In this document: positions 1 through 10,479 of the stretch, piece by piece
Position numbering within the stretch: position 1 is the stretch's first letter
Layout of the letters: every line of letters begins with the position of its first letter
Source: Nymphaea colorata
Taxonomy: Eukaryota > Streptophyta > Magnoliopsida > Nymphaeales > Nymphaeaceae
Assembly (NCBI RefSeq): GCF_008831285.2
Contig: NC_045149.1
Location: 15,898,578 to 15,962,577 of the forward strand
DNA length: 64,000 bases
Reading direction: 5' to 3'
Notes under the pieces: generated by a model
The model's database searches: none
What the model saw: only the letters and a program-made list of their open reading frames with translations
What the model was told of the DNA's origin: nothing
Translations under genes and position numbers: made by a program

Positions 1-285
1 CAAAACCAAAATTTGGTCCATCAGAAATATGGTCTATTGAAGTTGTCTTACTAAGTTCATTTGATTCATGATGTAGTTTATGCTTTTGAGAAGCAATAGC
101 ACTTACTCTTGATCTTCAGATAAAGCAAAACAACATCGAGCAATGGCAACGTTTTGCAGGTATCATCCATCCAAAACGAAATTTTGGTCAATCAAATATA
201 TGGTTTGTGGAAGTTGTCTTACTAAGTCTATGTGATTCATGATGTAGTTTCAGCTTTGAGAAGCAAGGGCACTTGCTCTTGGTGA
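1..285. repeat. Diverged two-copy tandem repeat, period about 170 bp
   Basis: Two related units lie head to tail, one starting near base 1 and one near base 171. Both contain an AAATTTTGGTC-like start, then ATATGGT, GAAGTTGTCTTACTAAGT, GATTCATGATGTAGTTT and GAGAAGCAA in the same order. They differ by scattered substitutions and small indels, so the duplication is not recent. The left unit may continue beyond the window. No coding function is visible. Confidence 0.7.
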
Positions 286-2102
286 CTGCTGAAACTAAAA
301 ACATTCCTGGAGTCTCTCATAGCTGCACTACGCTATGTTGTCTATTCAAGGTTTTTATCTTCTTAAACACTATTTAACACTTTGCCTTTTTCTGTTTCAA
401 TGTTACAATTCATCTGATTGAACTGCAGGATTTGAGTGGTCAGCCTCTTTGGCTTAGGTGGAATAGACAATGAAACCTAGAAGGCATGCCAAAAATGTGC
501 TTCTCTTCTGTTCTCTTGTCCCTTTTCAGATAATGTTGGATATTCATTTGGGTCTAACCGTGAGACCTATCTCATTTGAACGAAATGAGGGAGAAATCAA
601 TAGCACATGTCATCCAGAGTCTCACCAAGAAGGTGTGGTTAGTCAATGTCTCCCTCCTTGCGTCTGATGTAGCAGCCACTTCCCTGCCTGCGAGCCTCCA
701 AGAACTGTTTCATTATGGGGTTCTACCAATTGAATATATTGGCTGATGGTGGTCAATGATAAATCAGGGATTTCACATTTCACTATCAGTGTTGGTTCGG
801 GAATCTTTGTCAACCGGTGAACGTTAATGTGTTTGGTGCAGTAGATGATGTTGTCCCCCATGCTGTGGTTTGGTGGAAGTCACCAGGTATGACTCCCAAT
901 TGCAAAATCTACTGTCTAACCTTAGACTGAGATGTTATAGCACCTGATTGCAACTGAAGCTTTCTTTATTTTCCTGGTGAGTGAAGTCTTGGTTTATTAT
1001 AGTATTAATCCTACATACTACAACCCTGCAGACCCTAAACATCTCTGTAGGACATACCATGTCTGATCAAATTGCTGTTTTGTTATGAAAAATAAAATTC
1101 AGTTGCTTGTTAGTTCTTGTGAAGAGTTTCGCTCTGTGTTTCTATTGCCTACCCTCTTTTCAGAATATCTGTTATTGACCATCTTTTCTGGCTAATCCGG
1201 TTTGGTCATTTTGTAGCAGTTTTTTTCACTTTGATCAGCATGCTGACTGCATTATTTACATTCGTAGGGTTCATGGAATGATAGTGAACTAAGTGGATAT
1301 GGTTCTGATTCTGAAAGAACAGAGAAATAGGTGTCACAAGTCATCCATGATGCCTCCAATTCTGCAGTTAATGCAGAGTTCGGATGTGGGGCTTCACAGG
1401 CAGGGGAGAACTTTGAAGCACGTTAGCTAACTGATACTCCTAATGTCTAAAGCCCAGATTTGGCGGTTGATTAATGAGGAAGAAGCTTGATCAGTGGACC
1501 TGATGGAGCCTTGGATCAAAGAAGTTTCGGGAAAGCAATGTGCATTCTTTGTGATGAGAAAGCAGCCGCATCATGGATCCTGCGACATTGGCTTTGAGGA
1601 ATGTACGGTACAGAGGCATGAAGGAACGAAACTCCGTGAAGACTCGAGCTTCAATCAAGCAGGTTTAAAGGTGTTGTAGATGGTTCTTGGTTGTTGGTTT
1701 CCGCTATCTTTTCTTTTTCTTTCTCCCAAACTTCATCAATCCGCTATCGCTTTTGTAACCTTCCTAGACTAGTGCCCTTCTATCATTCCTGTCATCAACC
1801 CAATCACCGGACGCCCACTTCGTAAATTTCGAATAAGTTTGCAAATCCTTTTGGTTAAATGGATAAGGTTGCATAGGTGTTAGATGTTGTACATTTCGAT
1901 TCCTTAGCTCACGTCTGCTTACAATACCTGGCGCTGGAATGCTGTTTCTTACTAAGCGCCTAATCTATCAACTAAAGGTTATTTATGACAATCAGCACTC
2001 ACATATTTGGGTCCAAATCAGGTCCAACATGATAATGATACGGAAAGCAATGTTATAAACAGAACAGTACCTGTTGACAGGCTGCGGACTGGTTTAGAAT
2101 AT
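286..2102. other. Mostly non-coding stretch with a possible decayed coding relic at 1262-1680
   Basis: No gene model holds across this stretch. Short open frames at 470-667 and 1494-1679 have no recognisable domain. From about 1269, after an acceptor-like TTCGTAG, a frame reads GSWNDSELSGYGSDSERTEK. It then meets TAG, continues with coding-like composition, and meets further stops. This could be the remains of a gene, but I could not name a family, and it may be chance. Confidence 0.25.
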
Positions 2103-2316
2103 CCAAAAATAAGCGTGTTGCATCAGTCGACAGCAGTGAACTTCATAAGAGATTCAAAGAGTAGCCGAGTATGACGGTTAGTTGGCGCATGGGTAGGTAT
2201 TCAGAGGAAGGGGAGTGGGATTTCAAGAATGGAAGGTGTGCCAACTCGTGATCACGTGGAGCTCCGTCTATGAGGGCAGGGGGCGGCACCACGACCTGTT
2301 TCTTGAAGATGACCAC
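2103..2316 (+). repeat. Left arm of a 213-bp near-identical inverted repeat
   Basis: This arm is the reverse complement of 3086-3298 with only a few mismatches by eye. For example, CATCAGTCGACAGCAGTGAAC here matches TATCAGTCGACAGCAGTGACC from the other arm. The outer end is at AAAAATAAGCG and the inner end at CTTGAAGATGACCAC. Long, highly similar inverted ends around a captured gene piece are typical of Mutator-like (Pack-MULE) elements. I could not find a matching 9-11 bp target duplication outside the arms, so the class assignment is inference. Confidence 0.85.
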
Positions 2317-2426
2317 TGTTAATGCAAATTTCGTTATGAATTTTGCACTTGCCAGACATGGACTTTGGTTTTGTTAGTGGGTAAAGGTACCGGATTGATT
2401 CCATCTCTTTTTTTTTTTTTTGGCAG

Positions 2427-2616
2427 ATAACGTGGATTTGGGCACTGCATGTGGAAAATACTTCCGAGTGTGTTGTCTTGGCATTACTGATCCAGGTGGG
2501 TCTCCGACAATCCATGTTCTTGCGTTTTTTTGTTGTGAATGTGGCTCTGATTTTTGTATTAATATTTGTTTTCAGGCGATTCTGATATCATTAAAAGCAT
2601 TCCTGGCGAGCAGTGA
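2427..2616 (+). pseudogene. RPL30: Ribosomal protein L30 (eL30), 3'-terminal two-exon fragment
   Basis: This is a fragment of the gene for 60S ribosomal protein eL30, a large-subunit protein. Exon a (2427-2495) follows a poly-T tract and GGCAG. It encodes the eL30 C-terminal block [19 protein letters not shown] followed by TDPG. Exon b (2576-2616) follows TTTGTTTTCAG and encodes [12 protein letters not shown] followed by TGA. Splice phase matches across the 80-bp GT-AG intron. The N-terminal two-thirds (about 75 residues in the family) is absent: upstream is only the tail of an intron, then the left inverted repeat. The retained intron shows a DNA-level copy, not a retro-copy. Both exons lie inside the inverted-repeat unit, so this is read as a captured host fragment. 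Family identity is strong; the pseudogene status is inferred from the missing 5' exons. A real gene with distant upstream exons is the less likely alternative. Confidence 0.8.
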
Positions 2617-3085
2617 GTGGAAACAGCAAGTTACTGATATCTCTGTTTTGTAGTTTCAAATGATTTTGGTAGTAACTTAGCGAATAGCTTTATTGTGTTG
2701 CTCAGACATAACGAGTGGTTTGTGAAAGAGGAGGAAAAACTTTGTAGCATGTGAACCATTTGGTTTTTTCATGTGCATGAAATTCTTTATCCTGCTTTTC
2801 CGCTTCAGATGTCCCAGCTTTTATGCGTTTTGGTACCTGAAATGGGCTAATTGGATTTTACTATTCAGTGCCCACTATTTCTGCAAAGGGGATGATCATT
2901 TGCATCCTGGGGATTCACGCACGCTTGACTGCCCCCTGTCTACGGATTGCAGAAATGTTAAAACGAGTAGTGCATTCTTGAACCGGGTTTAGCTCTCGAG
3001 TGGCCTCGGTCGTCGTTTTCCCTTCACGTACTCTTTCCTACGGCAACAGTACTTTAATTTGAAGCCCTCATAGACGGAGCGCCAC
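2617..3085. other. Spacer between L30 fragment and right inverted repeat (L30 3' flank)
   Basis: Downstream of the L30 stop codon there is AT-rich sequence that looks like a 3' untranslated region and flank (TTTGTAGTTTCAAATG). It runs on to about 3060 without a gene. At 3065-3088 a 24-base piece (CCCTCATAGACGGAGC...) repeats the start of the sequence at 3125. The inner edge of the right arm is therefore itself partly duplicated. Confidence 0.5.
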
Positions 3086-3298
3086 GTGGTTATCTTCAAG
3101 AAACAGGTCGTGGTGCCGCCCCCTGCCCTCATAGACGGAGCTCCACGTGATCACGAGTTGGCACACCTTCCATTCTTGAAATCCCACTCCCCTTCCTCTG
3201 AATACCTACCCATGCGCCAACTAACCGTCATACTCGGCTACTCTTTGAATCTCTTATGAAGGTCACTGCTGTCGACTGATACAACACGCTTATTTTTG
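3086..3298 (-). repeat. Right arm of the 213-bp inverted repeat
   Basis: This arm is the reverse complement of 2103-2316, nearly identical from GTGGTTATCTTC at the inner side to ACGCTTATTTTTG at the outer side. It contains G-box-like CACGTG cores at the two CCACGTG sites. The similarity stops sharply at about 3298, just before a small proline-rich reading frame. Confidence 0.85.
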
Positions 3299-3315
3299 CA
3301 CTTCCCAAGCCTTCC

Positions 3316-3677
3316 ATGGATCCCCCACCTGATGCACCATTTCTTCCACCACCGCCACCACCACCACCTGCTGATTCATTTGGCTGTTTGGCGTCATGGT
3401 AAGCACCTACTAACAGTCTCATTATCATAGTGTTCTTTAATGATCGGTGCCAATTTCAGTGACACTTCGATAGGATCTTGTTTGTCCGCCCCTCACCATG
3501 CTTAGTTCCGTGGGGCATCATGAATTTAGCGTGCTAGGAAAGTTTCAAATGTAGAGTCTGCTTGGTTTTTCTTCTTTTTGGAGTATTCTTTTTCCTGTTT
3601 TTGCCTGTAGGGATGCCAGACTTGGCAAGGGCGAGTGGAAATTGAATGCTCGTCTTTCTTCAGTTTGCAAGTCTTAA
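3316..3677 (+). CDS. Possible small proline-rich two-exon protein (49 aa), unknown function
   Basis: A candidate gene only. Exon A (3316-3398) starts at ATG and encodes MDPPPDAP, a run of eight prolines, then ADSFGCLAS. It ends at a good donor (ATG|GTAAGC). Exon B (3611-3677) follows TTGCCTGTAG and restores the frame (TG+G = Trp). It encodes DARLGKGEWKLNARLSSVCKS and a TAA stop. The match of donor, acceptor and phase supports a real gene or gene fragment. The small size and the position against the inverted-repeat arm suggest it may be a broken piece of a larger proline-rich protein. I do not recognise the family. The opposite strand gives a glycine-rich shadow. Confidence 0.3.
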
Positions 3678-5639
3678 ATCCAAGCCCTTAGCCAGGTGAG
3701 TGGAATCTTGGTGGCCCAAAGAGAGAGGCTTGAAGACAGTGCAAACTGAAGAAGTAGTTCAGAGCCAAGCTGGATCAAGAATTTTGAGTCCCCTTTCTCT
3801 TTCATATTAATGAGCCAAAATCTTCGGTCTGAAATTTTAAATTTTAGAATTGTAGTGCTTCCTAGCAAAACAGCCACCATCGTTATCTGAACTGATCGCT
3901 GGCGACCAGATAGAATTGTAGTCAGATTGAGGTTAATGGGACTCTAGATTTTTGTCATGTTCCTTTCCTCAATCCCTCTGACAGCCACGTTGTCCATGGG
4001 CTATTGAAGTAGCGCTGTATCTGGGAGGTGGAACCCCATGAATCAACGTCCGTTCCCTATGGATACTTTGTTCTCGGTTAACCAATTGGTCTTGCTTGCA
4101 GTTTGTGGATTCTGTGTTGCTGTGGTCTGTACAGGAGCTGCTGTCCGCCCCTGTTTGAACCAGCACCCCCGCTGCCACCATAAGTTCATCATACACCAAG
4201 TTCCATAAGAATTGTTGTCATGGTTGCTGTGTATCAAAGAATCTCTATCGTTCCATAATAATTGTTGTTCTGATTGTTAATTATCAAAGAATATCTTGCG
4301 TTGGTTCGTTTACATAAATCGATATATGTTTACATCCCTTTGTAAATCGAGCATTCTGTGCAGGAAGCTAAGCTAGCTGTTACTTGTGTTGCCTGTTTTC
4401 TATATACCGAAGCTTCGATCTACAGACATAGACGTCAATCATATGAATGATAAAAGGGAAGTACTTAAAACGGTAAAACTGACTCAGAGAAATACACCGC
4501 CAGTAGATCAATCCCCGGTTGTTTTGTGCGAAAGTGAAATGCTCTAAAATCGTTGGATGTTCTTGCTTGTCAGACCAACTGTTATATGTGCTGTCAGGAT
4601 GGCTAGGCCAGTGAATTTGCATGAAGTGCCGGTCTTGTATTTCAATACTAGTCCTAACAAATGCACCCACTTCGTTAACATAGAAAAGTACTGATCACGC
4701 ACATTCCAGTGTCATAATGTATTTTCCCAATACGAGAAAGGGTTTTTAATTTGGAAAAGGTTAATCCTGAAGTACGTCGGTTTAAATGTCCAATGTATTG
4801 AATAGGGTAATCCTCTAAATGGGTTGGAAATACTTTTCTCGAATTTGCACTTATTCGACTTTTGGCTTCAATCAGACACATCCGTCATGTTCGGCCTTGA
4901 GTTCACTCTAGCACTGTCCACAACTCAAGACTTGTAAATAGAAAGGGCCAAAGAGTACGGCGCGGGCGTTTGCATTCTACACAAAACCGAGTGCGATCTA
5001 CTTCCTTGCTTGTCGAGTAAAAGGAAATGAGAAAGAGAAAGGTAAGAAATGATTGCGTCAATCCAAAGTACGACCCACTTGTCACTTCAGGCAAGCCATG
5101 CTGGCCAGTCTGCTGGACTATGGAGAATTTGACATTCATACTGTGGAATGGAGGAACTTGAAACCAAACTTCAAGTTTTGAGCCTCAGTTTCGGTGATAT
5201 GACAGGTTTGCACTTAAGTTTGCAAAATTTTTCGGTTGACTGATGTTCTTTGTCAGCAGTTTAAAAGTTAACACGACAATTGACCTTCTTGTCATTCTTT
5301 TTAAACCCGAATATGGGTTGAATCGCCTGGAACAGCGGAACATGAACTCAGTGTTTTGTAGTGCACTTTGCCCAACAAACACGGGAAATGCTCCTGCGTG
5401 CATTCCTTGGGACGGCATCTCAACGAATGCCAAACAACCGCGTCAATCAAATGCACACTTAAGAAAGCTGCGCTGCTAATGCTCTTGTTCCCTCTGCAAG
5501 CTAGGAACAGGACATTTTGTTCCTATCGTTCACAGAAACATGAGTCAAGCAGCTTCAAACCCTCTCACCTGCCGCTGTTCTGCCCCCTGAATGCTTGGCT
5601 CCTCAACTCATATACCGGTTGTGAAATTTCGATAAAATA
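3678..5639. other. Intergenic sequence, no supportable gene
   Basis: Several 60-96 codon open frames occur on both strands (for example at 4380-4670 minus and 5185-5433 minus). None has a recognisable domain, consistent splice sites or coding-like context. I see no RNA gene or clear mobile-element end here. Confidence 0.5.
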
Positions 5640-8600
5640 ACCTAAAGGGGGGAGATATGCGCTAAGAACGAAGTCCCTCCGCTTTCTCCTAAGTTTTAGG
5701 GTTGTGTGGGTGAACTTATGTTCCTTCCTTCCAACGCAAGAGGAACGCCTAACATCATTTTGCTAGGCCCACTCCTGCTAGGACTCGAATTTCCTAACCA
5801 AGAGCGACCTACCTTCCCAGGTCTCTTGAGTGCTCTTCAAAAACCAAAAAATCCTAAGACAAATAATTACAACTCTTCTACCCGGCCGGACAGACCCCGG
5901 CGCAAAAACCCTTAGGACAGGAGACTCAGGTGCGGAAATCCCTTAATTCCCAATCCTAACTACGGGCAGACCTACGACAAACAACTACAAGGGTGACACG
6001 GCTTTTACAAACGCAAGCGATACACGAAATTCACTCGCCTCACTCAAACACAAACCATTCACCAATCACACACCTAACGAACAAACCACGCCCAGCAATA
6101 AGCAAATGGGTACGGTCGGCTCCTTGTGGTCATGTCTCGGGCAGATGGCCCTTGAGGTACCACGGCAGGGAGCTAGGCCGAAGCCTTGGGCTAAAACAAT
6201 AACTAAAGCAAACTAAATGAAAACCTAAGAACAATAATCAAAACACCCTCCCCGGAATCTACAAGTGGGCTAAGGTGTTACCGGCCAAGGGCTAGCCTTG
6301 GCTGAGCCGAAACAGCCACGGGGTGAATTCCGATCCCCGGGCAACGCAGCAACGAGCCGGTGTGAAGCGCGCGGCCTGGACAGCCTCCTGCTGTCGGACG
6401 AGAAGACAGGCACCGGCTGGGGTAGCAACCTGTTGCTGAGCGAAGAAGGGCGCGCGGGTAGCCGAGACAGCCGTCTGCTGTCGAGGTTCACCTATGGACG
6501 CGCGGCCGAGAACGATGTGGATCTGCTGTCGAGAGCGGCCGAGAGGACAGCGAGTGGCGGTCGGGTGCTGGCTGACGAATGGAGCCGGTCGGCCGAGTGC
6601 AGACCTGCGGATGCGGTGGCAGGGGCAAAGGCGAGTTGCTGTCGCCTTAGACGCCGACGAAGCAGTGGCTGGATGTCGCCGAGGCACTGACGGGTGCCGC
6701 CTGCAGACTAGGACGGGTCGACAATGGAGTGCCGACTGGGCAGCCACCTGCTGCCGGGAGCCGAGAGGAGAGGGCGACCGACTGTCGCCGGTAGGATGGA
6801 CGAGAGCCGCGGACAGGACGAGGGGGGCGAAAGCCGAAGACGGCAGTGCCTACCTGCCTATTTTCCGAGTGGCTCGGCCACGGGCGTCGACTGGAATTCC
6901 GACGGCGGGGAGCGCGGCCGAGGACTGCTAGCTGGAAGCTAACGTCGTCGGCTTTTCCTAGTCCCTAGCTACGGCTGGGCTGGGCTTGGACTGGCGGGGC
7001 TCTACGGGTAGGCCAGTCAAGTTAAGAGGGCTCGGGCTGGGGTAGGCCGAGAGTCAACAGAGGCTTAGGTTGGCAAGGGAGGTTAACCTAGCTAAAGGGT
7101 AGGTTAGGCGGAGAGCTAGAGCTAGAGAGAGTGAGGTTAAGAACGAGCTCGGTCGAGGGACTTAGGCACTCGGGTGAGCTGGGATAGATCGAGGCTGAGC
7201 TCGGTTGGAGGTAAGTGAGCTTGGTCACTCGAGCTAGGCTCGAGTCAACTAGGTTAGTCCTAGCTGGGCTCGGGTTGACCGAGATCCTAAGGCTAAGAAT
7301 GGGTTAGGTCAAAAGAGCTCAAGTCAACTAAGAAGAAGTCGACTAGGTGAGCTGGGTTCGGTCAAGGTCAAACTAGGTTAGGTTTGACTAATGCACCTAG
7401 GTCGGGTTAGGGGCTAAGTTAAGTTGACTTAGGACTAGGCTCGAGCTAAGAGGGCTACCTAGGACTAAAAAAATTAAGTAACTCGAGTGGGTCTCTCGAG
7501 CAAGGAGATGAAGATACGTCACACGATGGAGGGTCAAGATGAAGTGCGGTTAAAGAGAGTGGGGTGACTTAGCTCGGTGGGGTTCGTGACTGATGGAGAT
7601 GCAGACACGTGGAGAGATCAACAGCTGGGATTAGCTGCGGATGGGAATGAATGAGGACGTGAAGGAGGCTAGATGCGAGTCCTAAAGGACTTGCGCTAAA
7701 ATCGTGGAAAAGGAGGCACGAAGTGAGGAAGTGGCGCGCCAAAGGGGGGCTCGCGTGGGTGAGGTGGCGAGCTGCGAGGAGCTGGTGGAAAAAGTGATGT
7801 GCGAGCTGGAGGGAGGCTGGGTCGTGGGCAGGGAGATGCTGCCACGTGTTGTGATGGGTGGCTGAGATCCTATGCGATAAGGAGAGGAGACTTAGCCAAA
7901 AGAGAAATGGCGAGGTGGCTTTGAGTGGTCCTAAAGCTAAGGGACGTGTGAGATAACTGGATTTCAGGTAGGGGACACGATGGGCCAGGTGGGACACGAG
8001 TTGGAGAGCACGGCTGGATGATTGACACGTGGATAAATGGACGAAGGAGATGGGACTTACCTGGTCCGAGTTGAATTCACGTGGGCTCGCACCGAGGGAG
8101 GAAACCGGCCTGGTTTGAGTTCAATCTCACCAATGACCAGCGCGCCCTTGTCAATTCCACGCGGGCTTCAATTGGCACAAGGACAGGAATGTCCTAAGTC
8201 GCCGGATTCTTGAGAAGACGCCGGAATGTACAGCACACACCGAGAAACAGCAGAATATCGGCAAGAAAGCGAACTATAGATCCGACCGTGCGATCTTGCT
8301 CAAACTTAGCTATGTTGGAGCTCTTGCAAGGGCAATCTCAGTAGGCTATCATTAACTTGAATCTCACGGCCAGAACTTAAGAAAGTTGATGAAATAGCTG
8401 GCTGGACCGGGAGAAGACAGAAAGGAAGAGACCGAGAACTTCAAGAATGAAGTCGGGCTCTCACCTAATGTAACAGCGCACTTGATTTTGGCTAGATTAA
8501 GTCTGGCGAAACTGAAGTTAATTATGTTACGAATAGGGGGTATTCTCCAAGGGAATCACAGCTATATCTCGGCTCTAGCCTCAATGATGTTAAGGACAGA

Positions 8601-9500
8601 ACCAAGAAGCCGTGAATCCTTGCAAAGAACAACCACAAGCCGATTACAAACTTCACTTAGATTCGGTAAACTAACCTGTATAGCCGTCAATGTTGAATCC
8701 AGACTGAATCCAACCTTCTCCTACGCAAAGGCAGTCTTTCAACTTCACTGTGATCGTGAAGAAGGCACTAACCCTGCTGCTTTTATCGCTCGGATGAGGA
8801 AGAACCGTGGACGAGGAAGGGATTGCCGCCGGTGAGGAGGAATCCGCCGCAAGCCTTCGTGCTTTGAGTTCACCACCGGAATGTCTCCGATGCCCGAAGC
8901 TTTTGCTGGATTTAGAGGCGTCACAGGCCAAGGGGACGCGAGGGGATGAGAGGCACCACAAGATCTCTCAAAGAGATAGTCGGTGATTGACAAGAGGATG
9001 GAGAACTCGCCTCTAGACCGAGGGAGAGAGAGACAGCCTCACGAGGAGGAGAGAGATTGCAAACCTTGCAAATGCTTTCTTTAGCCAAATTTTCGATACA
9101 AACACTAAGCTCTAAAACAATATATACAATTCCTATTTGAACGAGTCTACAATCCAGATCTCGCTATCTACCCACAATCCAAATCCAAAATGCCAAGCAC
9201 AACCCGCTAGGCTAGGTCCTTATTTCGAAACCCAACGAAAGCAAACCTATTTACTTAACGAAAACACTTAAAACTAGACCCGGGCCTAATGCCCAACGCA
9301 TAAAATAAAAGGTTAAGCCCCTGAGCCTTGTGAGCCCACGGTGGGGACCTCGTGAGGGGACCCGCCTTCACTTCGGTTGACTAGACCAAGGGCTCGGTCA
9401 GGTTTGACCGAGCCATTTGCCTAAAACCTTGGTCTTTGGCTAGCCTCAAGGGACGTAAGACCGGACTCACTTGGTTAAGACTCGCCTAGCTTAGTGAGAC
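5640..9500. mobile_element. GC-rich, gene-less island, probably non-autonomous retroelement or other TE-derived DNA
   Basis: Composition changes sharply here compared with the AT-rich flanks. Bases 6260-6950 are strongly GC-rich, with many CTGCTGTCG and GCCGAG motifs. Bases 6950-7500 are a degenerate low-complexity stretch built from CTCGAG, GGGCTCGG, GTCAACTAGG and GGTTAGG words. Related words return near 9370-9500 (TTGACTAGACC, CGGTCAGGTTTGACCGAGCC), which suggests one unit. Open frames overlap on both strands, as expected of GC-rich DNA, and show no gag, pol or transposase motifs. I could not find paired LTRs or TIRs by eye. The TE origin is inferred from composition and lack of genes. Confidence 0.4.
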
Positions 9501-9530
9501 CTATACTAGAATCACAAACACCATGAGACT

Positions 9531-9692
9531 TACCCAGTTCAAGCACCGTCTTGGCCTCAGCTGCTCCTCCCGCTCCTCCCACTGCAACTGCCGTTGGTGC
9601 CGATTCCTTCTCCTTGGGACTGATTTCTGCAAGCTGTAGAGAGCGAGCTCCAATCTCCGACGCCTTTCTCTTCCGCCGACTGGGTTCGGCCT
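9531..9692 (-). pseudogene. Possible exon of unknown gene on the minus strand
   Basis: On the minus strand, after an acceptor-like GTAGAGGCAG, one frame reads AEPSRRKRKASEIGARSLQL followed by a Lys/Glu- and Ala/Gly-rich stretch ending in AEAKTVLELG. It then runs into GTAAGT, a good donor. The basic cluster SRRKRK could be a nuclear localisation signal. The exon would read into the GC-rich island, so if real it is a truncated gene. A competing minus frame is open for 169 codons (9501-10010), which shows how easily chance frames arise here. Low confidence. Confidence 0.2.
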
Positions 9693-10021
9693 GCCTCTAC
9701 GTGGCCGGGACCTGGAAATTGGTAATCTAACCCACCAACTATTCCGTGCCGCATGCTCCGCGTTGGTCAATGCGTCCGTCCCAAAAGCCCGCACGGTGCC
9801 AGAGGCTATCTTTTCCATTTTAATAACACGTTGTTTTTTTTCTTCCGGGGGTTTTCTGTTTTTAAACCACGAAGTCCACCAGGCGTCGCCTGTAGGGGGA
9901 TGCGGTGCATGCGACTTTAAATCCCGGGGAAGTTTATTCGCCCGTTGGGCTCTTTTCTGCTGCGTCGCATTCTCTGGAGCACCCTGACTGTTCCCTCCCC
10001 GCAGCCGCACAGCTCCTTGCA

Positions 10022-10390
10022 GGTACCTCTCTCTCTCTCTCTCTCTCTCCCTCTCTGTGCCGCTATTATTTCCCCTTCTGTGGCGACCGTCGCAGCACCC
10101 TCAAACGGCCGGCTTCGGACATTTTAGTACCGGTACCTCTCTCTCTCTCTCTGCCCCCAATTTTTGCCTTTCTTTGGCCACCATCGAAGCACCCTGGAAC
10201 GCCCGGCTGCAAACAATTTTCCGCTGGTACCTCTTTCTCTCTCTCTCTCTATTCTACTGCCCCCTTTCTTCCCCGTTTTTTTGCCACCATCGCAGCACCC
10301 TGATACGCTCGGCGATGGACATTTGTCTGTGTTGGCCACCGTCGCAGTACCCTCAAATGCCGCCATTTCGCACCCTTGAAAGCCCGGCAA
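10022..10390. repeat. Minisatellite of GGTACC + CT-tract units (about 95-110 bp, 3-4 copies)
   Basis: Units start with GGTACCTCT at 10022, 10132 and 10226. Each continues as a CT microsatellite, a pyrimidine-rich stretch, then GCCACCATCGCAGCACCCT and a CGGC-rich tail. A fourth, partial unit (CCACCGTCGCAGTACCCT) lies near 10335-10390. The units have diverged, so reading frames through them differ. No function is visible. Confidence 0.75.
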
Positions 10391-10479
10391 CGGAATTTGC
10401 CCAGTTTTCTCCGTGCCTCACTGTCGCAGCCTACTCATTCCATTTTGTATGCAGTTATTATCGTTTAGAACTTTAGAGT

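Noticed and set aside
6292-6942. Overlapping 130-151 codon open frames on both strands
   Set aside because: They arise from high GC content, which lowers stop frequency. All frames are rich in Arg, Ala and Gly, and none shows a domain or splice context.
7569-7997. A 142-codon minus-strand frame rich in Leu, Ser and His
   Set aside because: It is low-complexity composition inside the GC-rich island, with no recognisable family.
9501-10010. A 169-codon minus-strand frame
   Set aside because: It spans repeat and island DNA and has a basic, low-information composition. A competing frame at 9531-9692 looks more like an exon, so neither is secure.
10057-10476. A 139-codon plus frame with Leu/Ser repeats
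   Set aside because: It is a translation of the CT microsatellites in the minisatellite.
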